From: Thermogutta sp039793925 | Lineage (GTDB): Bacteria; Planctomycetota; Planctomycetia; Pirellulales; Thermoguttaceae | Reading direction: 5' to 3' | Assembly: GCF_039793925.1 (NCBI RefSeq) | Contig: NZ_JBAMME010000269.1 | Span: 1 to 64,000 of the forward strand | DNA length: 64,000 bases | Part shown: positions 1 through 8,885 of the stretch, one piece after another | Position numbering within the stretch: position 1 is the first letter of the stretch | How the letters are laid out: each line of letters begins with the position of its first letter | Position numbers and translations under genes: made by a program | The notes under the pieces: model-generated | The model's input: the letters and a program-made list of their open reading frames with translations, nothing else | What the model was told of the DNA's origin: nothing | Database searches by the model: none

Positions 1-114
1 TGTATGCTTTCTTGGCTTTTTCTCTCCACTCTCGCGCGAAGGCATACGCCTTATTGATTTCGTCAGTCCCACTCCGTAAGGCTGCTCACGACTAGTTTGG
101 GTCTAAAGTGAAAT

Positions 115-139
115 GAGGCCGGTGATCATCACCGGCCTC
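115..139 (-). terminator. Inverted repeat downstream of fabF, probable terminator
   Basis: A perfect 12-bp inverted repeat (GAGGCCGGTGAT / ATCACCGGCCTC) around one central base lies 77 bases beyond the fabF stop. On the minus strand it is followed by a weakly T-rich stretch (CATTTCACTTTAG). Position and stem strength suggest the end of the fatty-acid operon; the poor T-run leaves room for another role. No gene could be supported from base 1 to 215. Confidence 0.5.
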
Positions 140-215
140 GTTCATTTCGTGCCCCTGGTGTCCGTTGTCTGAACTCTGGTCTAACCTCGGCCAATCACGA
201 GCCCTTGACGCCAGT

Positions 216-1463
216 CTAGTTACCGTTCCGCAGCGTTCCAACGATGAGCGACACATTGTGGCCGCCGAACCCAAAGCTGTTGGACATTGCCGCGCTAATC
301 TTTCGTTCCCGAGCAACGTTGGGTGTGTAGTCCAAATCGCACTCCGGATCCGGCGTTTCGTAGTTGATCGTGGGAGGGATGACGCCACGACAGACGGCTA
401 GAACAGAAATGACCAACTCTACACCACCGCTGGCGCCCAGCAAATGCCCTAGCTGGCTCTTGGTGCTCGACACGCTGACGCGTTTGGCATAATCGCCAAA
501 CACAGCTTTGATCGCCACCGTTTCTGCGCGGTCGCCCAGTGGCGTACTTGTTCCATGGGCGTTGATGTAGCCGATGTCCTCCGGATTCAGACCTGCATTT
601 TTGAGGGCATCGGCCATCGCGCGGGCTGCCCCAGTTCCGTTATCATCCGGCTGGGTGATATGGCCGGCATCGGAGCTCACCCCATAGCCCAGGAGCTCGG
701 CCAAAATCGGAGCTCCTCGTTTGCGGGCATGCTCAAGCTCCTCCAGAACGACGATGCCTGCTCCCTCACTCAGCACAAACCCGTCCCGATCACGATCGAA
801 CGGGCGACTGGCTTTCTCGGGGGCATCGTTGCGTTCAGAAAGGGCCTTCATAGCGCTAAAGCCGGCAATTCCCAGCGGGGTCACAGCTGCCTCCGTGCCT
901 CCCGTGATAGCAACGTCAACACGTCCGTCCTGGATCTCCTTAGCGGCTTCTACCACCGCGCTGGACGCGCTCGCGCAGGCGGTGACGACACCGTAGCTCG
1001 GCCCTTTGATGCCAAACTGGATCGACACGCAACCGCTTGCCGCATTCAGCATCATTTTTGGGATCGTGAATGCCGACACACGCTCCGGCCCCTTTTCAAG
1101 GAGCCGGCGGTGCTGCATTTCAATCTCTCCAAGCCCTCCAACCCCGGAACCGATGATCGCCGCACAGCGGTAGGGGTCTTCGCGAGAAAAATCGATCCCA
1201 GCTTGACGAACGGCATCCGTTGCCGCCACAAGCGCGTACTGGGCAAATCGGTCGATCCTCTTCGCCTCTTTCGGGTCAAGGTATCCGACGGGATTCCAGT
1301 CCTGAATTTCTCCGCCAAATTTGACGCGAAAGATGGACGTGTCGAACCCCCGGATCAACCGAATGCCGCTTTCACCCCGACAGAGCCGATCAAACAGGTC
1401 GTCCACCTGGCAGCTCAGTGGGGTAACAACACCCATTCCCGTTATGACGACCCGTCTCTTCAT
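216..1463 (-). CDS. fabF: Beta-ketoacyl-ACP synthase II (FabF)
   Basis: Condensing enzyme of type II fatty-acid synthesis: it joins malonyl-ACP to a growing acyl-ACP in the cytoplasm. The 415-residue length is normal for FabF. The thiolase-fold triad is visible as Cys163 (in TACASA), His303 (NAHGTSTPLGD) and His340 (KSQLGHLLGA), the same numbers as in the E. coli enzyme. The start ATG overlaps the acpP stop by 4 bp (ATGA), so the two are translationally coupled. It is the last gene of the minus-strand fab cluster. FabF rather than FabB is the better call because of the acpP neighbour and the N-terminal KRRVVITGMG. Confidence 0.96.
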   Translation of the reverse strand: MKRRVVITGMGVVTPLSCQVDDLFDRLCRGESGIRLIRGFDTSIFRVKFGGEIQDWNPVGYLDPKEAKRIDRFAQYALVAATDAVRQAGIDFSREDPYRCAAIIGSGVGGLGEIEMQHRRLLEKGPERVSAFTIPKMMLNAASGCVSIQFGIKGPSYGVVTACASASSAVVEAAKEIQDGRVDVAITGGTEAAVTPLGIAGFSAMKALSERNDAPEKASRPFDRDRDGFVLSEGAGIVVLEELEHARKRGAPILAELLGYGVSSDAGHITQPDDNGTGAARAMADALKNAGLNPEDIGYINAHGTSTPLGDRAETVAIKAVFGDYAKRVSVSSTKSQLGHLLGASGGVELVISVLAVCRGVIPPTINYETPDPECDLDYTPNVARERKISAAMSNSFGFGGHNVSLIVGTLRNGN

Positions 1464-1732
1464 GCATTCTCGTCCGCAGTTGCCGTGCTGCCTTCTCCTT
1501 CCACCGCCGCCTTAATGTGGTCGATGGCCTGGCCGACAGTCTGGATCTCCGAAGCGACCTCTTCGGGAATGGAGATATCAAACTCGTCTTCCAAAGCCAT
1601 GACGAGCTCTGCCAAATCCAGCGAATCAGCGCCCAGATCGTTGACGAAATGGGACGATCGGGTGATTTTCTCTTTATCGGTCGCCAAACTTTCAGCCACA
1701 ATATTGATGACACGTTCTTCAATCGAGGCCAC
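1460..1732 (-). CDS. acpP: Acyl carrier protein
   Basis: Small acidic carrier that holds acyl intermediates on a phosphopantetheine arm. The attachment serine is in the DSL motif (GADSLDLAE), Ser37 with the start used here. An ATG at 1741 directly abuts a strong Shine-Dalgarno sequence (AGAGGAGG) with no spacer, which is unfavourable. The in-frame GTG at 1732 sits 9 bases from it and gives MASIEERV, the usual ACP beginning, so I prefer GTG (90 residues). Using the ATG would give 93 residues. The four-helix pattern and length fit ACP. The stop overlaps the fabF start. Confidence 0.93.
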   Translation of the reverse strand: MASIEERVINIVAESLATDKEKITRSSHFVNDLGADSLDLAELVMALEDEFDISIPEEVASEIQTVGQAIDHIKAAVEGEGSTATADENA

Positions 1733-1741
1733 GGCGGTCAT

Positions 1742-2077
1742 CCTCCTCTGTTACGCGAATTCTCTCGTTAAGAGCGCTTTCGGCAGCAGTGTCCTACACA
1801 CCGCTACACGGACGCACCCACCAAAACTGACGCTTTACCTGGGCTACGCAATCCTATTACGTTACCGATTTCCCTCAGCGATGTCCATATCGACTACGCC
1901 GACGTATCAGAAGAACTCGGACAATCTTTCCCCATCCTTTGGCAGATGGGACCAACTCTCGCCTTATATGTACGTCGACCCCCTTATCCTGTCCTGCTTT
2001 TTAACAGCCGCCGAAATCCGGCAGCTCCCCGACCGCGAGAACAGGTTTTTTGCGTTCCCGCCCATCACTCCCCCGGA
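1742..2077. other. Intergenic spacer between fabG and acpP
   Basis: About 340 bases separate fabG from acpP, much more than elsewhere in this cluster, so acpP-fabF may have its own promoter here. I could not pick a convincing -35/-10 pair on the minus strand. Open frames across it are shadows without coding character. Confidence 0.4.
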
Positions 2078-2851
2078 CTATTCCGCCAATCCCCCGTCCA
2101 CACGAATGACGGTCCCCGTGATAAACGCCGCCGAATCGCTGGCCAGAAACAACGCGAGATCCGCCACGTCCTGGGGATCGCCGAGCCTCCCGAGCGGGGT
2201 CCGCTTCTTGATCTCTTCTAGAGCTTGATCCCCAAGCGCGCGCGCCATCTCCGTAGCGATGAACCCTGGTGCGATAGCGTTCACAGTGACCTGTCGAGAT
2301 GCTAACTCTTTCGCCACTGTCCTTGTAAAACCGATGACTCCTGCCTTCGACGCCGAGTAGTTGGCCTGACCGGGATTGCCCATCAATCCAGAAATACTGG
2401 CGATATTGATGACTCGTGCACCACCCGCCCGAATGAGATACCGAGCCGCCGCCCGAGTGAATAAGAACGTACCTCGCAAGTTGACCGCGATGACGGCGTC
2501 CCATTGTTCGTCTTTCATGCGGAGCAATAAACCATCACGCGTAATCCCTGCGTTGTTGACCAGAATGTGGAGCCCCCCGAATTTCTGCACAATTTCCTCA
2601 ACTGTGGCGTTAACCTGGTTGCTGTCAGTTACGTCACAGACGAACGCTTCAGCCTGGCTCTTTCCCAAACTGCGAATCGTATCGGCAGTCTCCTGCGCCG
2701 CTTCAAGATTCACATCGACACAAGCGACGTTCGCGCCAGCATGCCCCAGGGTAACGGCAATGGCTCTGCCGATGCCGCGCCCCGCACCTGTGACACATGC
2801 CACCTTTCCCGACAAATCGACTTGAATCCTTCGCGTTTGAACGTCGCTCAT
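2078..2851 (-). CDS. fabG: 3-oxoacyl-ACP reductase (FabG)
   Basis: NADPH-dependent reductase of beta-ketoacyl-ACP, a classical short-chain dehydrogenase of 257 residues. The nucleotide-binding motif TGAGRGIG is at residues 21-28, NNAG at 99-102, and the catalytic set is Ser152, Tyr165 and Lys169 (YSASK). The C-terminal FITGTVIRVDGG is typical of FabG. An AAGG lies very close to the ATG, so the ribosome site is weak or the start slightly different. It lies between fabD and acpP in the fab cluster, which supports FabG over other SDR enzymes. Confidence 0.94.
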   Translation of the reverse strand: MSDVQTRRIQVDLSGKVACVTGAGRGIGRAIAVTLGHAGANVACVDVNLEAAQETADTIRSLGKSQAEAFVCDVTDSNQVNATVEEIVQKFGGLHILVNNAGITRDGLLLRMKDEQWDAVIAVNLRGTFLFTRAAARYLIRAGGARVINIASISGLMGNPGQANYSASKAGVIGFTRTVAKELASRQVTVNAIAPGFIATEMARALGDQALEEIKKRTPLGRLGDPQDVADLALFLASDSAAFITGTVIRVDGGLAE

Positions 2852-2947
2852 ACCTTATTCCCATGCCAGTTGGCTTGATGACAATCGCGGTGCTTCTGCA
2901 CCGGTAGCCAATGACCTCTTCACTGCTGCGCCGGATGCCCGAGCCGC

Positions 2948-3856
2948 CTACACTTCAACATTTTGGCATGTGGCATTTCGGTCAATTCGGCGCAAAAGCC
3001 CGCGGAGGACTCGCCCCGGCCCCACCTCGTAGAAAGTATCAAATCCCTCGGCGAGAAGGTAGCGCATGGAGTCCTCCCACAGCACGGGCTGAACTACCTG
3101 GCGAATAAGCAATGCCCGAATCTCGTCGGGATCGTCGTGCGGGCGTGCGTCGACGTTGGAAATCACCGGTATTCTCGGCCGACGGAGGGTGATTCGCTCG
3201 AGTGCATCGGCGAGACGTTCATCCGCCGGCCGCATGATAGGGGTATGGAACGCCCCCGCCACTGCGAGCGGCACCGCCTTAATGGCCCCGAATTGGGGTG
3301 CCAGTTCCGCCGCCCGCTCGCATGCCTTCAACATTCCGGAAACGACAATGTTACCCGGACACAGCAAATTGGCGATCTGCAAAACTTCACCTTGCCGCGC
3401 CACCTGACAAAGTCGCTCCACCTCGGATCTTTCCAGCCCCAGAATACTCACCATGCCGCCGGGAGTCGCGTCGGACGCCTCTTGCATGGCCTCCCCACGC
3501 TTCTGCACAAGCCACACACCATCCTCAAAATCAATGACCCCGGCGAACACCAGGGCTGTATATTCTCCGAGGCTCAAGCCAGCTGTCGCTTCGCACGAGA
3601 GCGCGATCTCAGGCGACTCAGCACGCAACGATTCCAGAGCCGCCAAGCTCGTGACGAATATGGCCGGCTGGCTGACGACCGTCGAGTCGAGATCCTCAGC
3701 GGGCCCTTCGAAACAGAGCTTGGCAAGGTCGTAGCCAAGGATTTGGCTTGCACGATCGTAAAGTTGCCTCGCTGCCGGGAGGGTTTCATACAACCGTCGA
3801 CCCATCCCTACGAATTGCGCGCCCTGACCTGGAAACAAAAATGCAATTCTGCTCAA
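2948..3856 (-). CDS. fabD: Malonyl-CoA:ACP transacylase (FabD)
   Basis: Moves the malonyl group from CoA to ACP, supplying the extender unit for fatty-acid synthesis. The 302 residues start SRIAFLFPGQGAQ, the family's FPGQGAQ motif. The nucleophile Ser95 lies in GLSLGEY and the partner His204 in AGAFHTPIM. It is 20 bases downstream of rpmF and upstream of fabG, on the same strand, consistent with one transcript. Nothing looks truncated. Confidence 0.95.
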   Translation of the reverse strand: MSRIAFLFPGQGAQFVGMGRRLYETLPAARQLYDRASQILGYDLAKLCFEGPAEDLDSTVVSQPAIFVTSLAALESLRAESPEIALSCEATAGLSLGEYTALVFAGVIDFEDGVWLVQKRGEAMQEASDATPGGMVSILGLERSEVERLCQVARQGEVLQIANLLCPGNIVVSGMLKACERAAELAPQFGAIKAVPLAVAGAFHTPIMRPADERLADALERITLRRPRIPVISNVDARPHDDPDEIRALLIRQVVQPVLWEDSMRYLLAEGFDTFYEVGPGRVLRGLLRRIDRNATCQNVEV

Positions 3857-3876
3857 GGTCGCCTCACTCGACTTCG

Positions 3877-4101
3877 TCAGGACTTGCCTTTACGCGCCTC
3901 TCGCTGTTTTTTCAGCCGTTCGAGTTCGTCCATGTCTGTCAGCGTCCGTCCCATGTAATACCCGCACCGCGGGCACATCACGTGCGACGGAACTGGAGCA
4001 TTGCACTGAGGGCAATAAGTGGGCGGCGGGACGATCAAATGATCGTGCGCTCGTCGCGATCCTGTACGTGCGTTACTCTGTCGTCTTTTTGGGACAGCCA
4101 T
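3877..4101 (-). CDS. rpmF: Ribosomal protein L32
   Basis: Component of the 50S subunit. The 74-residue protein begins MAVPKRRQSNARTGSRRA, the characteristic L32 N-terminus, and carries a zinc ribbon made of CPQC and CPRC about 13 residues apart. The C-terminus is extended by a short charged tail. rpmF heads the fab cluster as in many bacteria, but plsX and fabH, which commonly sit between rpmF and fabD, are absent here. Confidence 0.95.
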   Translation of the reverse strand: MAVPKRRQSNARTGSRRAHDHLIVPPPTYCPQCNAPVPSHVMCPRCGYYMGRTLTDMDELERLKKQREARKGKS

Positions 4102-4424
4102 CTCGACGTTCCAGTCTTCAAAAAGAAACCCTTTTCCAACCCGCAGGCAACACCCAGGTGACCAGCGGAGTCGAGAAATTTATTTGCCTTTATGAGGTAC
4201 CGTACAACCGAGGGGAAACATACCGGCCGAAACTGGTGACCGTTGATCTCCTGGATCCGGCATTCGTCAGGCGTCGCCCAGTGAGGGTTCCCCTCGCATC
4301 GCCACCTGCACGCGGCTGGACTGTCAGCGCGTGAAATTCGTATGTTACGGCATTCCTATAGCGACGTCAACGTGGGGGAGCAAGTGACTCATTCCTACTT
4401 CTTTTCTGGCGATGGGCATGGGAA

Positions 4425-4676
4425 CGATTGCAGGGGTTCGCGTAAAAGGGAAATTCAACCCGCAGGCACGTGCTTCACACGTCTGCTTGCCAACCTTGGC
4501 GTCCGCACCGTGTTTTCGCGGGCACGACAAGCGTGCCCCTTTGAACGATTTTTCGGAAAGACCTGCTTGTTAAGTCACCTTCCAACGTTTGGGTGGTCCA
4601 TCTCACCGACCGGCCTCCAACTACTCGGTTTAGTTGTGGGTTAAAGGGTGGGGGCGATTCATGGATTACCCTTACA
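4425..4676 (-). repeat. Dispersed repeat, copy A
   Basis: Read on the minus strand, this segment starts with the imperfect palindrome GGGTAATCCATGAATCGCCC and then follows copy C (62184-62435) with the same order of matching blocks. Shared or near-shared blocks include AAACCGAG against GAACCGAG, CCAAACGTTGGA in both, AGGGGCACGCTTGTC against AGGGGTGCGCTTGTC, and GGGTTGAATTTC against CGGTTGAATCTC. Both ends of the copies are approximate. No protein-coding capacity is conserved between copies. Confidence 0.65.
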
Positions 4677-4776
4677 AGAGATTGTGCCCGTGATCTGTGA
4701 AAGGTTATTGGAAAAAGGGAGAGGGGGCAGGCGACCTGGCGATGGGCTCGTCCATGCAGCATTCGGGCGCTAGCGG

Positions 4777-4796
4777 GTGTCCGCTTTTTTGGACAC
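4777..4796. repeat. Small inverted repeat (6-bp stem)
   Basis: GTGTCC and GGACAC flank an 8-base loop containing six Ts. It lies 145 bases upstream of the start of the following gene. It may be a transcription end or a remnant of a mobile sequence end; neither is demonstrated. Confidence 0.35.
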
Positions 4797-4940
4797 AATA
4801 AGGTAATAGGTCAATAGATACGCTGTGCCGTCAAAAACCTACCAAGCGAATGTGTTGAAACTTTACCCGGTTGTTTGCGGATTCAGCCGTGGTCCCGAGC
4901 CAACGGTGATTAATGAAACAGCGATTAACGAGGTGTGGTG

Positions 4941-5624
4941 ATGGCGAACCACATGAAGCGCCCCAGGTTTGCCAAGCGACTGTTGGCTTTCTCGGCAATT
5001 GTGGTCGTTTGCGCTGCGCTGGAAACACCATTTGTAGCCGAGGAACCCCCTGCCATCAACCCGTTTGGCCCGAGAGTGACAGAGCGCGAAGATGCGATCC
5101 CCGGTTATATCGAGCTCTCCAACGGCGAGATCATCGTGGGCAAAATCTACATGACTCGCGACAAGCGGCTAAAGATTTACGACTCGCAGTTACAGCGGCA
5201 ACGCGAGATTCCTCTCAATCGGGTGAGACAGATTGACTGTCTCGTAGTCAGCGAAAAGATGGAAAAGGAATGGCGGTTCAAAGAGACCACATCCGATGTC
5301 AAGGAATACACCGGTCGGACGTATCCCCTGCGCGAATATGTGCATCGCGTGACCCTGACCGATGGGAGAACCATCGAAGGGCCGCTCTCCGAAGTGATTT
5401 ACCTTGAACCGGATCCGGGAGCGGCGGCAAAGACGGGAGACTATCGGCCTGAAGCGGAGCCCATGCGGTATATCCTTTACAAGACACACAGAGGATCGGT
5501 AGGCCAGGACTTGAAATCACTTGTCTACGTCAAAGCCATTCGACTGGGTGAAGAGGCCTACCAAGAGGGCATGAAAAAAACCGGAGGCAAAGGGCTGTCG
5601 GGGGCTAGGACCAGGGGGCGGTAG
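4941..5624 (+). CDS. Secreted protein of unknown function
   Basis: Not recognised as a named family. The 227 residues begin with a signal-peptide-like stretch (basic MKRPRFAKR, then about 15 hydrophobic residues). Two related short beta-rich segments follow: around residue 50, YIELSNGEIIVGKIY, and around residue 135, VTLTDGRTIEGPL. Both look like small SH3-like barrels reading G-x-I-x-G. A similar VILKDGRILTGKL segment opens the large protein at 27232-29643. The start is the ATG at 4941; in-frame GTGs at 4935 and 4938 and an ATG at 4953 are alternatives. It precedes the VWA/DUF58/BatA genes by 118 bases and could belong with them. Confidence 0.7.
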   Translation: MANHMKRPRFAKRLLAFSAIVVVCAALETPFVAEEPPAINPFGPRVTEREDAIPGYIELSNGEIIVGKIYMTRDKRLKIYDSQLQRQREIPLNRVRQIDCLVVSEKMEKEWRFKETTSDVKEYTGRTYPLREYVHRVTLTDGRTIEGPLSEVIYLEPDPGAAAKTGDYRPEAEPMRYILYKTHRGSVGQDLKSLVYVKAIRLGEEAYQEGMKKTGGKGLSGARTRGR

Positions 5625-5742
5625 TCGGCAGAGTATCCCACTCGATTTCATGATTTCATCGGTAGCAACGAGCGTCCTGACGCAGCCGCAAAGGCAATCT
5701 CGAAACGATATTCGGAACATTGAGAAGAGTTGGTCTTAACGA

Positions 5743-7989
5743 GTGATTGATATCTCCCTTGCCAACGGTGCAAGTTTCTACACAATGGGCCTGGTGCTCA
5801 TTGTGGCGGCGGGTCTCGTCATCTTTTTTTACTGGCGCAAATTTGGCGATTTGAAAAGGGGGCGATGGCAAACTCTGGTTATTCTCAGGCTTATCGCGAT
5901 TACCATCGTCATCCTATTGCTCTTCAGGCCGGTTGTCCATTTTTACCGGGAGGAGACGCGCAAACCAGTCCTCGTGTTTTTGCTCGACAGATCGGCTTCA
6001 ATGAAAATCAGTGACGATGTCAGCGGCGTACCCCGGTTCATCCAGGCTCGGGAAAAAATCGTGCAATGGGCAGAAAAACTGCGTGATAACTTTCAGCTTG
6101 TTGTGATCCCTTTTGCCGAACGAGCAGGTGAAATATTGACTGTGGCCCAGTTGGGCCAGCTTTCCCCAGATGGCGAGGCCACATCATTATCTCGTGCGTT
6201 GGTGGCGGCGGCGAGGGCCGCTCCACGCAACGAAATAGAAGCTATCTTTCTCCTCTCAGACGGAATACACAATTCAGCCCGTAAACCTCAGGAAGTCTCG
6301 TCCCGGTTGAGGATCCCCGTCTATGCGATTGGAGTAGGCGCGAGTTTGCGGGACAGTGCCTCATATAGAGACATTCAGATTGTCGGACTTGATTGCCCAG
6401 AGCGGCTGATGCTCAATAATCTGGCTCGGATCCGAGCCTCCGTTGAAGCGGTGGGACTGCTCGGACGTGTGGTCAAGGTTGGTTTCTACGAAGACGACAA
6501 ACTGATCGAAGAGAAGGAACTCGTCCTCGATGATCAACCAGGAGCTCAGGAAGTGATCTTCGAATACCGTCCCACCGTGAAGGGGCGACACACTTATACA
6601 GTTAAAATCCCGCCTGTCAGTGAGGAAAAAATCGCTGAGAATAACCAACGATCGGCGTCGGCCCTTGTCATCGAAGCGCAGATTCGTGTCCTCTATCTGG
6701 AAGGAACTCTCCGCGCGGAGTATGGGGCCATTGTGGATCGGTTTTTATCTAAAGACCCGAATATTGAGTTTTATGCGATGGTACAGGTTCGCAAAAATGT
6801 GTTTGTCAAGCGCACGAATATCGAAGGACTGAATCTCTCCGAAATTCCTTCCGACGAAAACACTGTCAACCAGTTTGACGTCTTTTTGATCGGCGATCTG
6901 GACAGCAGCTACCTGTCCCCAGAGCAGCAACAGGCAATCGTCAAGCGGGTGCGGGAGGGTGCGGGATTGATTATGCTTGGTGGCTATCACAGCCTCGGCC
7001 CAGGCGGTTATGGGAGCGTCCCTATCGGTGAAATCCTGCCCGTGGAAGTTGGTGGACGTGACATGGGACAGGTGACAGACCCGTTTCTGCCGGAGCTGAC
7101 GCCCGACGGCCGTCAACATCCCATTCTAGCCAACATAGCGAGGTTTTTCCCTTCTTCGTCAAAAGCTCCAGAGGATTCCTCCCTCCCGCCGTTGGACGGA
7201 TGCACCCGGGTGGGGAACGCCAGGCCGGGCGCCACAGTGCTGGCGGTGTGCCCGGTCACTCCGGAGCGCATGCCAGTTCTGGCGGTGATGCCCGTTGACA
7301 AGGGAAGGTCTGTTGTCTTTACAGGAGACACTACCCGAAAATGGCAGCAGGTGCCACGCGTTCTGGATCAGGAGTCACCATTTCTGCAATTCTGGGGTCA
7401 GCTTATCCGTTGGGCGGCCGGCCGATTTGAACAGGTGGAGTCGCGGGCTTCCCTTGTCGCCAGTACGGACAAAGCTTCTTACGAGCCGGACGAAGTGATT
7501 CAGATCAACGCCATTGTCCGTGATGAAAGAGGAGAAGGCACCGATAAAGCCAAGGTTGTGGCGACGATCCGTGCCAAGTCGGGGGCGTCCGATAAAGTGA
7601 CTCTGGTTAGCCGCCCGGGGCCGGGAGGGCATTACAGCGCTTCCTACGAACCCCGCTTCAGTGGACCTGTGGAGATAGAAGTCGAAGCCGAACTGGGTGA
7701 CCAAAAGCTCACAGCAGAAAACATCGTCGTAGAAGTAGGCCGACCGTATCTGGAGTTTGAAAAACTCGACCTCGATGAAAAAACTCTGGCAGCCATCGCC
7801 AGCGATACGGCAGGTCGGTATGCCCATATATCGGCCGCTGACTATCTTGTCGATCAGCTCAATAAAGAGCAGCGAAAAAAGAATGTTTATGTAGAGCAAC
7901 CTTTATTCTGGCCACCTCTATTCTGGGCGATATTCGTTGCCATCCTTACCGTGGAATGGATTCTCCGCAGGAGGTTCCAACTCCGATGA
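5743..7989 (+). CDS. Membrane protein with VWA-like and glutamine-amidotransferase-like domains
   Basis: A 748-residue membrane protein. Two transmembrane helices lie at residues 12-31 and 44-62. A VWA-like domain follows, with the metal-site motif DRSAS from residue 82. A central region contains GAGLIMLGGYHSLGPGGYG, typical of the GATase1-like fold in this protein type, then a beta-sandwich and a C-terminal helix near 722-742. The GTG at 5743 is used as start; an ATG at 5785 would remove most of the periplasmic tip before helix 1. The stop overlaps the next start as ATGA. Such proteins usually occur with MoxR/DUF58 partners and are thought to act in envelope stress or assembly; the exact role is unknown. 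Confidence 0.82.
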   Translation: MIDISLANGASFYTMGLVLIVAAGLVIFFYWRKFGDLKRGRWQTLVILRLIAITIVILLLFRPVVHFYREETRKPVLVFLLDRSASMKISDDVSGVPRFIQAREKIVQWAEKLRDNFQLVVIPFAERAGEILTVAQLGQLSPDGEATSLSRALVAAARAAPRNEIEAIFLLSDGIHNSARKPQEVSSRLRIPVYAIGVGASLRDSASYRDIQIVGLDCPERLMLNNLARIRASVEAVGLLGRVVKVGFYEDDKLIEEKELVLDDQPGAQEVIFEYRPTVKGRHTYTVKIPPVSEEKIAENNQRSASALVIEAQIRVLYLEGTLRAEYGAIVDRFLSKDPNIEFYAMVQVRKNVFVKRTNIEGLNLSEIPSDENTVNQFDVFLIGDLDSSYLSPEQQQAIVKRVREGAGLIMLGGYHSLGPGGYGSVPIGEILPVEVGGRDMGQVTDPFLPELTPDGRQHPILANIARFFPSSSKAPEDSSLPPLDGCTRVGNARPGATVLAVCPVTPERMPVLAVMPVDKGRSVVFTGDTTRKWQQVPRVLDQESPFLQFWGQLIRWAAGRFEQVESRASLVASTDKASYEPDEVIQINAIVRDERGEGTDKAKVVATIRAKSGASDKVTLVSRPGPGGHYSASYEPRFSGPVEIEVEAELGDQKLTAENIVVEVGRPYLEFEKLDLDEKTLAAIASDTAGRYAHISAADYLVDQLNKEQRKKNVYVEQPLFWPPLFWAIFVAILTVEWILRRRFQLR

Positions 7990-8885
7990 GCCCGCAGATC
8001 GCCTACCGATATGTGGAACCGTCTGCACTGGCGAGGGTCAAAAACCTGCAGCTAGTGGCACGGGGAGTGGTGGAAGGTTTCATCAGTGGGCTCCACGCGA
8101 GCCCATATAAAGGCTTCAGCGTAGAATTTGCGGAACATCGCGAATACGTGCCGGGTGACGATCCCAGACATCTCGATTACAGGATGTTTGCCAGAACGGA
8201 GCGTCTGTATGTCAAGCAGTACGAAGAAGAAACCAATATGCGCGTCCAGATACTGCTTGACGCAAGCGGCTCAATGAATTATCGGCACGACGCGCAAATA
8301 ACCAAACTCGAATATGGCTGTTATCTCACGGCGATTCTCTCCTACATGATGGTCCGACAGCAGGATTCCGTGGGGCTGACCGTATTTGATGAAGATATTC
8401 GTCTGGACATGCCGGCAAGGAGTTCGCCTCAGCATTTTAATGAGATGATGTACCAGTTGGAAAACCTGACGCCCGGTAAAAAGACCGGCCTCGCCGAGGT
8501 GCTTCACAAGCTGGCAAACCGGTTTAAAAGACGTTGTCTCATTATATTAATCAGTGATCTTTATGATGATGAAGACAAGGTCATCCGCGCGCTTCATCAT
8601 TTTCGTCATCGCAAGCATGAGGTGATCCTTTTCCACGTCTTTGACAAGGCAGAAATCGACTTTCCATTTGACGACCTGGTACTTTTCCAGGATCTGGAGA
8701 CCGACGAACGTCTGCAGGTTGACCCTCTTTATGTGCGTGAGGAATATCAAAAACTTCTTGCAGAGTTCATAAGTCGATATCGGCAGGCGTGTTTGGAAAG
8801 CGCAGTCGAGTATGTTATGACGGATACTTCGATTCCATATGATTTTATGCTCTCTCGATATTTGACCAAGCGGAACCAACTATGA
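7986..8885 (+). CDS. DUF58 domain protein
   Basis: Cytoplasmic 299-residue protein with the DUF58 signature EHREYVPGDDPRHLDYRMFA, followed by a VWA-type metal site, DASGSM. DUF58 proteins are partners of MoxR AAA+ ATPases in Bat-type loci. The ATG at 7986 overlaps the preceding stop in ATGA, and the gene's own stop overlaps the next start in ATGA. That chain of 4-bp overlaps is why I prefer 7986 to the in-frame ATG at 7956, which would overlap by 34 bases. Translational coupling suggests the three products are made in fixed ratio. Confidence 0.9.
   Translation: MSPQIAYRYVEPSALARVKNLQLVARGVVEGFISGLHASPYKGFSVEFAEHREYVPGDDPRHLDYRMFARTERLYVKQYEEETNMRVQILLDASGSMNYRHDAQITKLEYGCYLTAILSYMMVRQQDSVGLTVFDEDIRLDMPARSSPQHFNEMMYQLENLTPGKKTGLAEVLHKLANRFKRRCLIILISDLYDDEDKVIRALHHFRHRKHEVILFHVFDKAEIDFPFDDLVLFQDLETDERLQVDPLYVREEYQKLLAEFISRYRQACLESAVEYVMTDTSIPYDFMLSRYLTKRNQL

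Larger units (their letters stand above)
4102..4940. other. Long intergenic region with repeat copy A
   Basis: About 840 bases between the divergent rpmF and the secreted-protein gene. It holds repeat copy A (4425-4676, listed separately) and a small hairpin at 4777-4796. It presumably also contains promoters for rpmF and for the plus-strand gene, but I cannot place them. Short open frames here overlap the repeat and show no family resemblance. Confidence 0.5.

Noticed and set aside
1..110. Possible gene fragment at the left edge
   Set aside because: Short open frames exist on both strands, but no start, motif or codon pattern allows a decision.
555..2228. Plus-strand open frame of about 557 codons
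   Set aside because: It lies opposite fabF, acpP and part of fabG, whose catalytic motifs are unmistakable; it is a shadow of high-GC coding sequence.
2963..3958. Plus-strand open frame of about 331 codons
   Set aside because: Antisense to fabD, which has a complete active site; no ribosome site or domain.
4342..4644. Open frame within repeat copy A
   Set aside because: The matching stretch in copy C does not keep this frame, so it is not a conserved gene.
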